Positions 23,799 through 34,747 are shown, counted from the first letter of the stretch. The stretch: 64,000 nucleotides of DNA from Prostheceraeus crozeri (GCA_907163375.1 CAJQUW010001464.1:221965-285964); one strand, 5' to 3'. Notes: a model not told the origin generated them from the sequence alone. A program made the numbers and translations.

Positions 23799-23919
23799 TA
23801 TTTCAATACTATTCTGTTGTCAATTGCGATATCAAATAAAACTGCTTATAAGAGCTGGCGAAAAAGTAATATCACAGCTGTCGCCACAAATCAACCATTG
23901 ATTCCATACTTCCCTTATA
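23795..23919 (+). repeat. 125-bp direct repeat, right copy
   Basis: Second copy of the repeat at 20333-20457. Its left edge coincides with the upstream end of the recombinase frame; 33 bp beyond its right edge is the TA of a Tc1 element. Confidence 0.9.
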
Positions 23920-23954
23920 TACTTACTTTGGTCTGTACAAGATGAATGGAAATA

Positions 23955-25073
23955 CAGTCCGTTTCATAAAAAGTGGATCATCCTAAAATTTGACTAAATA
24001 AAACATAAGTATGATACAGAAACATTTTTCATGTTATTTCATGTCCCTAATATATTTAAATGTCCTTATATAATCTGATAAGCTATGATACAGTAACGGT
24101 TCTTAAGAAGCTAATATTTTGTGGCCCTACCCTTATTGTCAATGACATTACCAATTCGTCTAGGCATTGATTCGATGATATCGTTGATTTTTGACTGATC
24201 TAACTTTCTCCACTCTCTTTTTAACAGTGACGTAAGTTGTGACACGCCATCTGAGAGGGCCTCTTACAGCTCTTGAAATTCGACTCAATAAGTCTTCTAC
24301 GAATAGTGGACTTAGAAATAGACGAGTCTAGTGCAGCCATCTCAGTTAACGAGAGACTTGGATCGACTTTAACAAATCTCAAAATTAGGCGGTCTCTACG
24401 TTTGAATGTTTTGCGTGGACGGCCAGAGCCCTCTTTACGACAGAGTCGAAAATCATCATCATGCCATCGATGCACATTTGTGTAAGGGACACTTAGTCGC
24501 TTGCTTGTAGTTCGCAAAGAAAACCCTAGTTCTAACAAGGCTGACACTTTGCCTTTTGTGAATGCGATCTCGTTATTGTTAATTTGTGCTTTGTATTGTT
24601 TTTAACCGGTAAGAGATAGATTTTTAGCTGAAAGCAATCAGGAGTGCTGCCAACACCACCGCAACGAAGTCAGGAAGCTATGGAACATGAAGTCCAGTTA
24701 ATCACATGTAGCAGATACATTATTGTTGATGAATAATGGTGCTATACTGGCTCTGATTGACCGATTTTTTTATTTTTGTTTTGCTTGATAGCTTTTGGCT
24801 TGTAGAACAACATATTACACAACAAAGGAAACAAATGTAATTTTATAAGAGTGAGGTATGATTTTGTGTAACATTGCTAAATGAAGATCAAATTATCTAC
24901 TACTTTTTTATCTATAACAGGAAAACAACTCAATATTCATGCTTGAAATTTCCAACAATGATATTAGTAAGCACAACTGATATATCTTCCAAATTTCAGA
25001 GAAATTCGTTCAAGTTTCGCGGAGTTAGACAAAGTTGAAGTTAAGGATGATCCATTTTTTATGAAACAATCTG
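23955..25073 (-). mobile_element. Tc1-like DNA transposon, internally deleted
   Basis: Element of 1119 bp with ends CAGTCCGTTTCATAAAAAGT and the complement of ACTTTTTATGAAACGGACTG (right end ATTTTTTATGAAACAATCTG). TA lies on each side (23953-23954, 25074-25075). It encodes only the two ends of a Tc1 transposase on the minus strand. Confidence 0.9.
24118..24547 (-). pseudogene. Tc1-like transposase, N- and C-terminal pieces only
   Basis: Minus-strand remnant. 24547-24255 gives the paired helix-turn-helix DNA-binding part: LLELGFSLRTTSKRLSVPYT, GSGRPRKTFKRRDRLILRFV (GRPR hook), LSLTEMAALDSSISKSTIRR. After about 24240 a different frame gives LKREWRKLDQSKINDIIESM then PRRIGNVIDNKGRATKY, the standard Tc1 C-terminus, ending near 24118. 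The roughly 200 residues between, including all DDE catalytic acids, are gone, so the element is non-autonomous by internal deletion. The deletion join lies near 24240. Confidence 0.88.
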
Positions 25074-25075
25074 TA

Positions 25076-26270
25076 GTTGAGCGCCTGAAGAATTATATTT
25101 ATTAAGCTTATTGATAAAGATGGTGATGAGCATGACTAAGTCTTTAAATCATCACAAATAGGAAAGTGTTTCAATGAAATAAATCTTAAGTATTCTACTC
25201 AAAATTGCCAACTCTCAGTCTCACCGCATTTACGGAGACGTTTAGCCATGAAGCTGTAAAGCGGTGATCATCTTGATCCTCTTTAACATGTTTTTTAATT
25301 ATTCTTGGGCAGATCAGATGTGCGTTTTGAATTTTTCTATATCAGCATCATCTTCAATAATTGTACTTCTATGGGCGCATGTGTGATGAAAAAAGCATAT
25401 CATTTTGACCTTGAAATAGAGAAAATTAATGTACCTTAAAAATGTAGCTTCCATGTATTTATGCTTCTACTGTATTAGTGGTATATGAATGGTGCATGAA
25501 AAATATCAAATTCAAATGTCATCAGTACACAAGACAACGTTGTGTGCAAGTTGAGGTTTCAACTTCTTGCTGTCAAGCAGCGCAAGGATTCCATACTGCT
25601 GGTAGAAAGACCAAATAGACATCAAGGCGGTGCGGCATTTACATTTTCAGCAATTCACCAGACAGACTCAACTGAAATGTTCACTTCATCGTGCGTGGGA
25701 CTGATTCTTTCCTGCCTGTTAGGTGCATGATGATGCTGAAGATGATTTGTGCATTTGTAGCCGTCGCATCACGAATATCGATTGTCTTACATGTATGCTG
25801 TATGCATGTGCAGACGTCTACTTTCACCAACCGACAGCACATTTGTATGAGGACATTAGCTTTACATTACGGAATTGCATTATCTAAATATCCTGATCCG
25901 AGTACTTTTCTATGCTTTACAGACAGTGCATTCATTTCTGTCTCAAATGAGGTCGGCTGCTGTTGGTATCGGTTAAGCAAGAGTGCTGGTCGGATGAGCA
26001 AGGTTGATATTTGAAGATGATATTTGAAGTCATTAGGAAAATGCAGGAAATAAGAGGAGAGATATATCTATATTCTATATATTTATATTTTAGAGAGATA
26101 TATACTTTCTTGAGTGAAGAAATTTCAACTTTTCCAACCAAGCTCTCGCAGCTCACAGTAAGTTGGAACGTACGGGTTTAATTAAAAAAATTCCCATGTG
26201 ATTTCTCAACGGTTTTGGGGGTATTTTTCCAATGACATATTTATATGAGAAAAACAAATTTCAGTCAAAA
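25076..26270. other. no gene recognised
   Basis: No domain or repeat structure. 26060-26105 is a run of TATA-type simple sequence. Confidence 0.5.
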
Positions 26271-26611
26271 TTATATGTGACGTCCGTTGGAAGCCAATAT
26301 GGTTCTGAGAACTCTGTTTCCGTTATTTAATTTGTCACAGTCTTTCATTTTGTAATTTTGCCAGAACTCGTTGAAGTTCCTGTGAACAGATTCTGAGCTT
26401 TTTTTGCAGTACTTTCCTAGTCCTTCATATTTTGAGAGACAAAATTCTCTCACGTGGTGAAAAATTGCGTAAATCTCTGGCGTCACCGTTGTGCATGAAA
26501 GAGAAACAGCTGGCCGCGACATTGCTCAAGCTTCGGAATGCTTTAACAAACGGAAGACATCCAAGTGGACAGCTGACCACCAAAATATCAACTTCCACAA
26601 GAAGTTACCTG

Positions 26612-27991
26612 TGGCCTGTTTCACAATACAAATAGAAAACAGTAAATAATAAGTAGTAAGTAGTAAATTGTAAATAGTAATTACTGTTCCTGTTTCACAA
26701 ACGAATACAGCTTCCTGTTGCAAGTAGTGAATTGGGAAGTTTACTACTTGTCATGTAAGACCTATTTTTAGTAGTTGTTGTGTAGCGAGCGTGCGTGTCC
26801 AGCCCAGTCACTGGGAGTTTCATTGGTTCATCATATCAGTGTGTATCGTTCACAGATGATAACAACGCAAGGGAGGCGAAGGGAGGTGTGAAGTTGATAA
26901 CAAGAAGCACTTTCTTCAACACCCATAACAGTAGTGAATTGTTTACCGACGCGCAATTAACTTTCAAACGAAATGAATAGCGACGAAAAAGTGCTTTTTC
27001 TTACGAACATTAGAGAACAGAAAGATATTCTGTTCGGAAAATTCTCGGACATAATTACGAGGGAGAGGAAGTTAGAGGCGTGGAAGTCACTCGTAGAGAA
27101 TCTTCGCCACCATGGTGTACGGTACGACTCGCCCTCGAGAAGGAAGTAACATATTTTCGTGACTCAGTGTGGCCGAATATGAAACGCTACACAACCGAGA
27201 AAAGGGACAAGAAGAGTGCCACTGGTGCGGGAGGAGGAATACCTGCGAAATTAACGAAGGTAGACGAACTAGTGTTGGATATCATCGGAAAGGATTGACC
27301 GCAAATGGATGGACTAGACGTTAACGAAACGTGGATGAAAGAGAACGATCCTCCCTTGGTGGACACATCATTGTGTGATCAACCTGAGTCGTCCAGTATA
27401 AGCAAGTGCGTTATACAAGCAGCTCAAACCAAGGTGAATTCAGCTTCTCTGAAACGGAAAGCAGCGTGTGATTCCTTCACAGAACAGTTTCGCAAGAAGA
27501 AGATGGTGAAACTTGATCTGGAGATTGAGAATTTGCGTCTTAGAAACGATATTCTTCAACGTCATCTCGAAAAGAATAAAAGTGATGAGTTTGAAGAAGA
27601 AGGTGATTTTTTATATGCTATACTTCACTGATGTTCAACTTATTTGTTATAATAGACTTGTTCATGATGTCTTTAATTGTAGGAAAGATACATAAGAAAA
27701 CATAAGTTCTTCTTCACTATCACTTGAGCTCAGCATATCTATCACGTTGACATATAATGATGATTAGGAAGCGATTACCTGTTGATAAATAGTAAATAGG
27801 AAGTAGGGAATTCTAACTTTAATAATTTTTTTACCATTTGGAAGCAACATTGCGAAACCAGATTACTATTTATCGATGCCTTTTCACTACTTGCAAATAG
27901 ATATTTGCTATTTGATTGTGAAACCTAAATTACTATTTATTACTTACTAATTGCTATTTGCTACTTACTATTTGTATTGTGAAACAGGCCA
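26612..27991 (+). mobile_element. PIF/Harbinger element carrying only its Myb-like gene
   Basis: A 1380-bp element with ends TGGCCTGTTTCACAATACAA and TTGTATTGTGAAACAGGCCA, and a 3-bp duplication CTG (26609-26611 and 27992-27994). Inner flanks are built of AAGTAGTAAGTAGTAAATTG-type AGT/AAT words on the left and their complements on the right. The transposase gene typical of Harbinger is absent; only the Myb/SANT-like accessory gene is present. Confidence 0.9.
26973..27631 (+). pseudogene. Harbinger Myb/SANT-like DNA-binding protein (NAIF1-like)
   Basis: Accessory protein of PIF/Harbinger transposons, which binds the element ends and helps bring the transposase to DNA. From the ATG at 26973: DEKVLFLTNIREQKDILFGK, FSDIITRERKLEAWKSLVEN (trihelix, three spaced W/F positions), a frame change near 27115, then VWPNMKRYTTEKRDKKSATG (the W..mK..... 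KR motif), GGIPAKLTKVDELVLDIIGK. An in-frame TGA at 27296 is followed in the same frame by an acidic linker and a final leucine-zipper-like coiled coil (VKLDLEIENLRLRNDILQRH) ending at 27631. Domain order and length fit the family; one shift and one stop make it a pseudogene. Confidence 0.82.
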
Positions 27992-28541
27992 CTGGAAAGG
28001 AACCGCTGCCGTGGTAGCAACAGGGCTTGATATAACAATCAATCAACCACTTATGTGCTGCCTCAAGAAAACGCTCTTCCATGCGTTTGTACAGAGTTGA
28101 TACAGAACCAATCAACAGATGTCTCTCGTGGAGGCAGTTGATCGATGATGTATTCTGAATCGGAACTTTCAGCTGTTGCAACAAGCGGTGGATGGATAGC
28201 GTTGCCGAATGTTTTTGCATTCTGCTTGCTTCCTCAAGATACATTGGATTGCCAAAATTAGTTCGTCCTTCTCCAACATTTTAGAGGTTATGTTTTGAAA
28301 CGTTGCACCAAGAACAAGGATGCAGCTAAGACTCATTAGTGCGAGAATGAATTTGCAGATTTTGCGATCAGCTGCGATGTAAATATTAATGCTCACAGTA
28401 TGCAGAGCAAGCATAATCCAAATGTATTTGAAGTTTGCGAACAATTCTTCGATTTCAGGCACAATTGCGACGATAAAGAGCCCTTTGACACCAGAAAACT
28501 TTGGTAAATGACCTTTTCGAGGCACCATGGACAAGCAAAAT

Positions 28542-28634
28542 TTCAAAAAAAATTGCTTGAAGAATCGATTCCAATGTTGATGATCACGTCATCAACATTG
28601 GAATCGATTCTTCAGGCAATTTTTTTTTTGAACT
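28542..28634. repeat. near-perfect hairpin
   Basis: Arms of about 43 bp (28542-28584, 28590-28632; core AATCGATTCCAATGTTGATG) around a 5-bp centre TCACG, with one internal mismatch. No coding role is seen. Confidence 0.9.
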
Positions 28635-28974
28635 TTTGTTTTGTATTGTATTGCAATTGCATTGTAAATGTCCATAATAAATTCAAGATCTCTATGAAAC
28701 ACTACAGGTAGAGATTGGCGTTGACAAAATCGTTGAGAAACCACATGAGAATTTTTCTAAATTCGAATAATTAATCGGTTTTGTTTTCGACGGCCGCCAT
28801 TTTGTTTTTTGCATATAGAAAAAAAGACGTCGATGAAAGATTTTTGTGATGCCAGATTTGAAATCAGCACTATCGAATTACCCCAAGACCGTTGAGAAAC
28901 CACATGGGATTTTTTAATTAAACCCGCAAGTTCCGACTCACCGTGAGCTATGTTGTACATTAGGACGCGAGCTA

Positions 28975-29425
28975 CACTAGGTGACATGCCACGCGTAATT
29001 CACGCGTAATTACGGAGCACCCCAAACATCCGTGGTTAAAGACATTCGTTTCTTCTACGCGTGTACATACGCGCTGCACCAAGAGTCAGAAATCACTTGA
29101 TCTGATGCTGTTAAAACATAGGGAATGTTTATGAATACGCGCGGGCGAGCGTTTATAGTTTGCGCGTCGTCTACGGTTGTCTGCGTTGCCATTTGAACCA
29201 CGGATGAACCGCTAAGCATGTTTTGTCTTCCCTGGGCATGAAATTGAGGTCCTATCGCATTGTTTAGCCTCTAATACATGCAGACATATGAGACACAAAG
29301 TCTATATAACAGGACTGCCAACTATACTAACTTGTACAACAGATGTTGCAGCAATATCCAGCATAGCACGGATGTTTAGGGTCATGTGTAATTACGCGTA
29401 ATTGAGCGTGGCATGTCACCTAGTG
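28975..29425 (+). mobile_element. MITE family Z, copy 2
   Basis: Best-preserved copy of the family at 5918: 451 bp, ends CACTAGGTGACATGCCACGC and GGCATGTCACCTAGTG, subterminal ACGCGTAATT words, TA on the left and CA (changed) on the right. No coding capacity. Confidence 0.85.
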
Positions 29426-29538
29426 CAATGACACTTTCTTCCTAAATTCGCGCACAAAGGGCTTAATAGCATGGATTTGTAGATCTTGAAACGGAGAATA
29501 CTTAAGTCAAATTCTTGAGGGTCACAGCCAGTAGCTTT

Positions 29539-31349
29539 ACAGCTAGGTTACTGATATGTAACCCACTAGAAGACATGAAATATGCCTATGCCCAATCTCA
29601 GATCCATTACCATAGATCTATGTTGCGCTCTATAGATCCATTTTGATAGCAAACTTAGATATTTCAATGAAACACAAACTTAGCAGTATCTTGGATGTAA
29701 CCCACTCTGACGATGAATTACCCTGATATCTGCTTAAAATTCTCACTATATATTTCTCCGGCCAAAAGACAATAGATATGTCAAAGTAGTAATGTTTTAT
29801 AACATTGGAAAGAAGGTATAGTACTATGTCATCTGCATCACGTCTCTGAGATCTCATTGCTTAGAAAAATTGTTGCTTGTTGTAGTATGTCCACGGCATT
29901 GAAAATTTGCATTTGATAGCAACTGTAAGATGCAACCACAATTGATCCATCATTCGAAGGGGAACTGGAATTAAAACAGAGTTATAAGAATTAGAACAAT
30001 TAGAATTGTTAAGAAATGTATGGTATTTTGTAGTCAAAGAAGTAAAGTCAAGAAATATATTACAGTATTTGCTATCCTAATCTGATGCCATTGATCCTAC
30101 CATTTGTATTTTGGAATGAAATAATAAGCAAATAAATAAAAGATGGAATACGTTCCGTTACCAGTTTATGTTGCTTAAATGATTTGCAATATATGATACT
30201 TAATTGCTCAAGCTTTTGGTGTTGAATCAAAGATACCTGTGGACTTCTATAGGAACATAAATACAAAGAGGCAATTTTCTCTGTGTGGGCAGCATATACA
30301 AAATATACATTCATACTATATATATTTACAAGACTAACTTCATTTTCGTTACTTGATACTCATACACTAAGCACTATTGCTCGTTGGCCAATGATTTCAT
30401 TTAATCATGAATACATTCCAGCTATCATGCGACTTTGCATGTGTTTTGTTATGTAGGCCTAGATATAAATTTCTAAATGTCACAAAAAATGAACTATTTG
30501 CAAGTTAAAAAATTCTAGCATGAGTAGGTAAATAAATTAGAGCAAATGCAATTCGTGTTCATTTTAATCCATTCAGTAGTTTAGAATTTAGATATTGAAA
30601 TGGCAAGAATAAATGTGATGGAGACTTACTTTTTGCTGTTGAGGTGGTCGTCAACTCAAAATGGAACCCTTCGGTCATCGTCCCTTCGTTTAGTTGAGAT
30701 AATATTGTTACAGAAAACATAAAAGATTTCCATGGAGGAAGTGGATGCAGATCGCCATTTTGTTTCTTGAGCTCTATGAAGAAGCAGTCAAACAGATATT
30801 TCATCTCCATCTTTTGATAAGCAATCCTCATTCAGTTCTCTTGATACCTTCCTCTGGTAGTCACGAGCCACTTTCCATTAGTCATGCCTTCTCTTGAATC
30901 AGTTGAAGTAAAGTATTGAGTATTGAGTTCGTCTTACTGTTGAGTCTGGACTTCTTTCAATTCCTTTCTTATTTGATCGTAACCTTTTCTACTGCTTTTC
31001 CTCAATGTCAGAGTTGAACAGTTCATCACCAAAGTCCACTTGCATAGTTGATGACCGTGCTCTTCCTCTCCTATTTCAAAAAATAATAGACTATATTTGA
31101 CCTATCTTGTGGAATTCATAGATTTCCATGATACTACTATTTGTGTTTCTTCGCTGAATTCAAAATCAAGTATTTCTTCGCTGAATTCAAATTCAAGTAT
31201 TTCTCCGCTGAAATCACTGTGATATTTAAGATATTGTTAAGTTTGTGTTTCATTGAAATATCTAAGTTTGTTATAAAAATGGATCCATACAGCGCAACAT
31301 AGATCTATGGTATTGGATCTCAGATTGGGCATATCAGTAACCTAGCTGT
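29539..31349. mobile_element. element with long inverted ends (part of an inverted duplication)
   Basis: Left end 29539-29682 (CAGCTAGGTTACTGATATG, ..CCATAGATCTATGTTGCGC..) is the approximate reverse complement of 31239-31349. Between them lies segment W1 (29690-31228), whose inverted copy W2 follows after a 205-bp spacer. Two exon-like pieces inside W1 are conserved in W2 (see 37563-38728). Family unknown. Confidence 0.55.
29690..31228 (-). repeat. segment W1, arm of a large inverted duplication
   Basis: 30763-31228 is the reverse complement of 31434-31872, and 29690-30762 of 37563-38728, with scattered differences. The break between the two matches is exactly where a LINE entered the other arm. 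Repeated CTTCGCTGAATTCAA units at 31150-31210 are a small tandem peculiar to this arm. Confidence 0.85.
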
Positions 31350-31433
31350 CTACTCGGAGTTACACAGAAATCTCCTCGCCTTCGGCTCGGAGATTCTCAC
31401 CGTGTAACTCCTCGTAGACAGTAGGTTACTGTA
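31329..31433. repeat. hairpin at the centre of the inverted duplication
   Basis: TCAGTAACCTAGCTGTCTAC and GAGTTACAC on the left pair with GTGTAACTC and GTAGACAGTAGGTTACTG on the right; the tip is CTCGCCTTCGGCTCGGAG. It sits in the spacer between the W arms and uses the same TAGGTTACTG word that ends the element at 29539. Confidence 0.8.
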
Positions 31434-31872
31434 CATATCATAGTGATTTCAAAGGAGAAATACTTGAATTTGAATTCAGCGAAGAAACACAAATAGTAGT
31501 ATCATGGAGATCTATGAATTCCACAAGATAGGTCAAATATAGTCTATTATTTTTTGAAATAGGAGAGGAAGAGCACGGTCATCAACTATGCAAGTGGACT
31601 TTGGTGATGAACTGTTCAACTCTGACATTGAGGAAAAGCAGTAGAAAAGGTTACGATCAAATAAGAAAGGAATTGAAAGAAGTCCAGACTCAACAGTAAG
31701 ACGAACTCAATACTCAATACTTTACTTCAACTGATTCAAGAGAAGGCATGACTAATGGAAAGTGGCTCGTGACTACCAGAGGAAGGTATCAAGAGAACTG
31801 AATGAGGATTGCTTATCAAAAGATGGAGATGAAATATCTGTTTGACTGCTTCTTCATAGAGATCAAGAAACA
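31434..31872 (+). repeat. segment W2, first part
   Basis: Plus-strand counterpart of 30763-31228. It stops at GAGATCAAGAAACA, where the LINE begins, and resumes at 37558-37563 with AAACAAAATGGCGATC. Confidence 0.85.
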
Positions 31873-32451
31873 GCACTGTCTGTCAGTGCTGGTTGTGTCG
31901 CTCTTCTCTCTCTCTGATATCAGTGAAAATTTCATGATTTGGATGGTTTTCTGTCACCTTCAATGAAAGTGTTTGGTATCGTTTGGTTCCTTTGGTCGTC
32001 GCCTTTCTGATCGTGTTATTTACATGTACATTCTCCCTGGTTGGATCAATTAAAGACAATCTCAGTTTTTGCATATTTTTGCGCTGTTGGCCTCGAGTAG
32101 TGTTCAAAACATCACTTCGGTTGCTATTTGGTCTCTTGAGGTTATTGGATTTCCGCAGTGTCCCTGCAACAGCGAGTGATTCTAAAATTGGAATCTAAAC
32201 GTCAGTGCTCCCTCGTCCGCATGATGCAGTGCATGTTCGCTTGTTTGCAGGCTTGGGTATTGTCCAGCAATTGAATCAGCTGTTATCCGTCCGTTATCCT
32301 GGGGAACCCCTACCGCGTTTTCAGTGAAATATTGATTTTTCATCACGTGATCAACGTCATCTCAGTGCGAATTAATTACGTTCTCAATACGTCAGCCATA
32401 CAGCCAAACTGTCCCAGATAATCGCGATCTCTGTTGTGAACTTTAACTGTC

Positions 32452-34747
32452 ATGGATAAGCGAAGTACACGCTCGAATTCAACAAATAACCTAGTAGAAT
32501 CAACAATAAGCCTAGTTGATACAGTGCGTTCATAAAGTCACTGTGCACCTAATAAGTCAATGCATGCGCAATACTTTGTCGCTTAGAATTTGCCACGGCA
32601 CTATAAAAAGTGGAGTTTATCTTGTAGAAATTTCGACTTCTGTGTGATCACAAAATATCTATTTACATACTACAAAAACATTTGAAAATGTCCACCCTGT
32701 TCACGAATACAAATGTCAATTCAACGTCTCATATTCTCAAACATTCGGTGAATTTCCTCGTGCCTGATAGCGTCAATTTGCTGTCGGCTGTTTTCTCTAG
32801 ACTCCTGTAGATTTCGTGACCTGCTTCCGTAAACCTCCTGCTTCACCGCTAACCACCAGTAAAAGTCCAAGTATTAAAAGTATTGTATTGTATTCACGAC
32901 ATGTGACATGCATGTGACTAGTCTAAATACAGTAAATTCAAACGAACAAACTAGAAAACATGGAGTAAAAAAAGGAAACTAAGATAGAGTGAACTTGGAA
33001 AGTCAAGTCACGATGCAGTAATGCCACTTTGTCTTTGAAGGTAATTCAATTCAAGACATTCAAATCCGGGATCTAGGATGCCAAACTCTTTCAGAGATAA
33101 CTCTTGTTTGAAATATTCCACTAAAATATCGAATTGAGGAATTGGCGGTATGCGCAGTTGCTCCATCTTGCTAGAAATAAGTAGTCAAACTTTCATCGTC
33201 ACTTAATTCGTCAACGAGCGAAGCAATAATTTTGTCAAATAATTTTTGCAATAGTAGTTGAATATCGGCCCAAGCATTTGTAGTCTTGACATAAGAGAAT
33301 GTAATGGCTTCTCAACAAATTCGTGTGGGTTTTTACTAGACCATATGCGGGAACTCTGACTACTGAAATGCCTTGATAGATGAAACCAAGCTTCATCAGA
33401 AAAGAAAGTCTTATCGAGAGCATTATTTACATTTAGATTGTCCTTGAACCAAACACAGTACTTGAATTACAAACGCTTGTCATGATCGGCATCATTCAAT
33501 TCATGTTGGCCAGAGATGCGGTACGGATATAGGCCTATGTTCTTTCTTACAGCAGGATGAGCCGCCCCGAGAGATAGACCCACTTCTTGTGATAAGCGAC
33601 GCATCGACTTGTTTGGGCAATGAGTCATAGCTTCAGAAATAACATTTTCAGGAATAACTTTTTTATCACTTAAGATTAGGGCCTAATGGTCGATCTGAGC
33701 GTGATGGATCGTGCACCGAGTCAGCTTTTCTGAACTCACTGATTGGACTCCAATCAACATTTCGATGAGGCAAATCAGATGTAGGAAGTCTTTCTAAAAA
33801 CCCCTTCTTCACCTCATTATTATATTCCCCATTGGCGCGAAAAACATTTTCGACCAAGAAGTTCTTCTCTCGCATTGACAGCATACCATGCCTAGCTTCG
33901 AAATGCAACGTACTGATTTTCACCGAGTTAGTAGCTGACAAATGTGAAGTTAAATTCAAATTCTAGATCATGTTGAATGTCGCAAGCTACTCAATTGCGC
34001 TTCCCAAACGAGCCAGTGACTCTGTGCATGTGATAGATATCTACAATTGTAAGATTGCGACTGTTTTCTTTGGCAAAACAAAGTTAGAAGAGGTGCACAG
34101 TGACTTTATGAACGCACTGTATAAAACAACTTATACAAGATTCCAACTCGACGCTTATACAGGCTTTAAACAAGATAAATGACCGTCTCGACGTCATTTC
34201 ACAACGAATTGATGACACTGAACAAAAAACAGTAAAGCATAAACAAGAAATAAAGTGTATACAGGATGTTTTAATGACATTTAATACTGAATTTCCGAAT
34301 AAAATGTTCCACGAGATGGAAGATCGTCTTCGTCGTAGGCCGAATCTGATCATATCAGGTACATCCGAGAAAATTGATGGAACTATTACCGAACGAAGCG
34401 AACACGATCGTCAAGAAGTAGAAAGTGTCTTCGAGTCCATAGACGTTGAAGATTTCAAGTTGCTTCAAGTAATAAGAATTGGAAAACCGAGAAACGGAGC
34501 TCCGAGATTATTGAAAGTGATATGTGATGATGCAGACAAAAAGTTCGAAATCTTGAGGAAAGGGACAAATCTAAGAGCTTCAAACTTGAGAAGGCATTTC
34601 TATATCAATCCAGACTTAACCCTTATACAGCAAAATGAAAACAAAAGACTAAGAGAAGAACTGAATTCGAAGAAAAAAGATGGGAATAATTGGGTAATTC
34701 ATAAGGGTGCCGTTGTTTTGAGAAGTCAAGTAAAAAATTTTCATTAA
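32452..34747 (+). CDS. LINE ORF1 protein, split by a mariner-like element
   Basis: ORF1 begins at ATG 32452 (MDKRSTRSNSTNNLVESTIS), reaches the TA at 32520-32521 and resumes after the second TA at 34120-34121 in the same frame (IKQLIQDSNSTLIQALNKI), ending at 34747. The two parts add up to 231 codons with no other break. Residues about 25-85 form a heptad-like helix, and the second half (RRRPNLIISG, KLLQVIRIGKP, PRLLKVICDD, KKFEILRKGTNLR, FYINPDLTLIQQNENKRLRE) is the RRM-like/C-terminal part of RNA-binding ORF1 proteins. The function is to coat the element RNA as part of the retrotransposition particle. 41 bp separate it from the ORF2 frame. Confidence 0.85.
32522..34119 (-). mobile_element. 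mariner-like DNA transposon inside LINE ORF1
   Basis: A 1598-bp element with perfect 27-bp inverted ends (CAGTGCGTTCATAAAGTCAC + TGTGCAC; complement at 34093-34119) and TA on both sides (32520-32521, 34120-34121). It lies antisense to the LINE. Sharp ends and exact duplication suggest insertion after the LINE. Confidence 0.95.
32683..33959 (-). pseudogene. mariner-related transposase with DUF4817-type HTH (decayed)
   Basis: Minus-strand DDE transposase remnant. N-terminal helix-turn-helix: MLSMREKNFLVENVFRANGE ... ISEFRKADSVHDPSRSDRP (33889-33680). Middle: NKSMRRLSQEVGLSLGAAHP, GLYPYRISGQHEL with a stop soon after (about 33480). Catalytic region: FFSDEAWFHLS (first D, about 33400) and SRIWSSKNPHEFVEKPLHS (33360-33305), then another frame break. 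The C-terminus is ENSRQQIDAIRHEEI ... FENMRR ... REQGGHFQMFL, ending near 32683. A stretch about 32840-33000 does not align with the family and may be replaced sequence. Several stops and shifts are present, so it cannot be active. Confidence 0.8.

Larger units (their letters stand above)
20333..23919. mobile_element. composite element: P-type transposase plus tyrosine recombinase between 125-bp direct repeats
   Basis: A 3587-bp unit. Both ends are the same 125-bp sequence in direct orientation (TCAATATTTCAATACTATTC ... CTTCCCTTATA), differing by one base that I can see. Inside are a plus-strand THAP/P-type transposase gene (from 20978) and a minus-strand Crypton-like tyrosine recombinase gene (from 23798), meeting tail to tail with about 70 bp of overlap. 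P elements normally have inverted, not direct, terminal repeats. The direct repeats could be part of a recombinase-mobilised unit, or the mark of a tandem duplication or of recombination. The bounding is seen; the functional unit is inference. Confidence 0.55.
26271..28546 (-). pseudogene. transposase-like coding region, interrupted by Harbinger
   Basis: Minus-strand coding remnant of uncertain family, split by the Harbinger element at 26612-27991. Running down from 28546: MLEKDELILAIQ, a frame change near 28240, then YLEEASRMQKHSATL..., INCLHERHLLIGSV, HKWLIDCYIKPCCYHGSGSF up to 27995. With the Harbinger and one CTG copy set aside, the same frame runs on as NFLWKLIFWWSAVHLDVF, then an in-frame TGA (about 26523), then VTPEIYAIFHHVREFCLSKY, GLGKYCKKSSESVHRNFNEF, WQNYK and an end at 26271. 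The order VTP.IY.IFHHV - GLG.Y...S.ESVH..F...W..YK recalls C-termini of several animal transposase-derived proteins. I do not name the family. Confidence 0.45.

Noticed and set aside
34274-34747. ORF1 starting at the internal ATG 34274
   Set aside because: The frame is open upstream and joins the ATG at 32452 across the mariner insertion.
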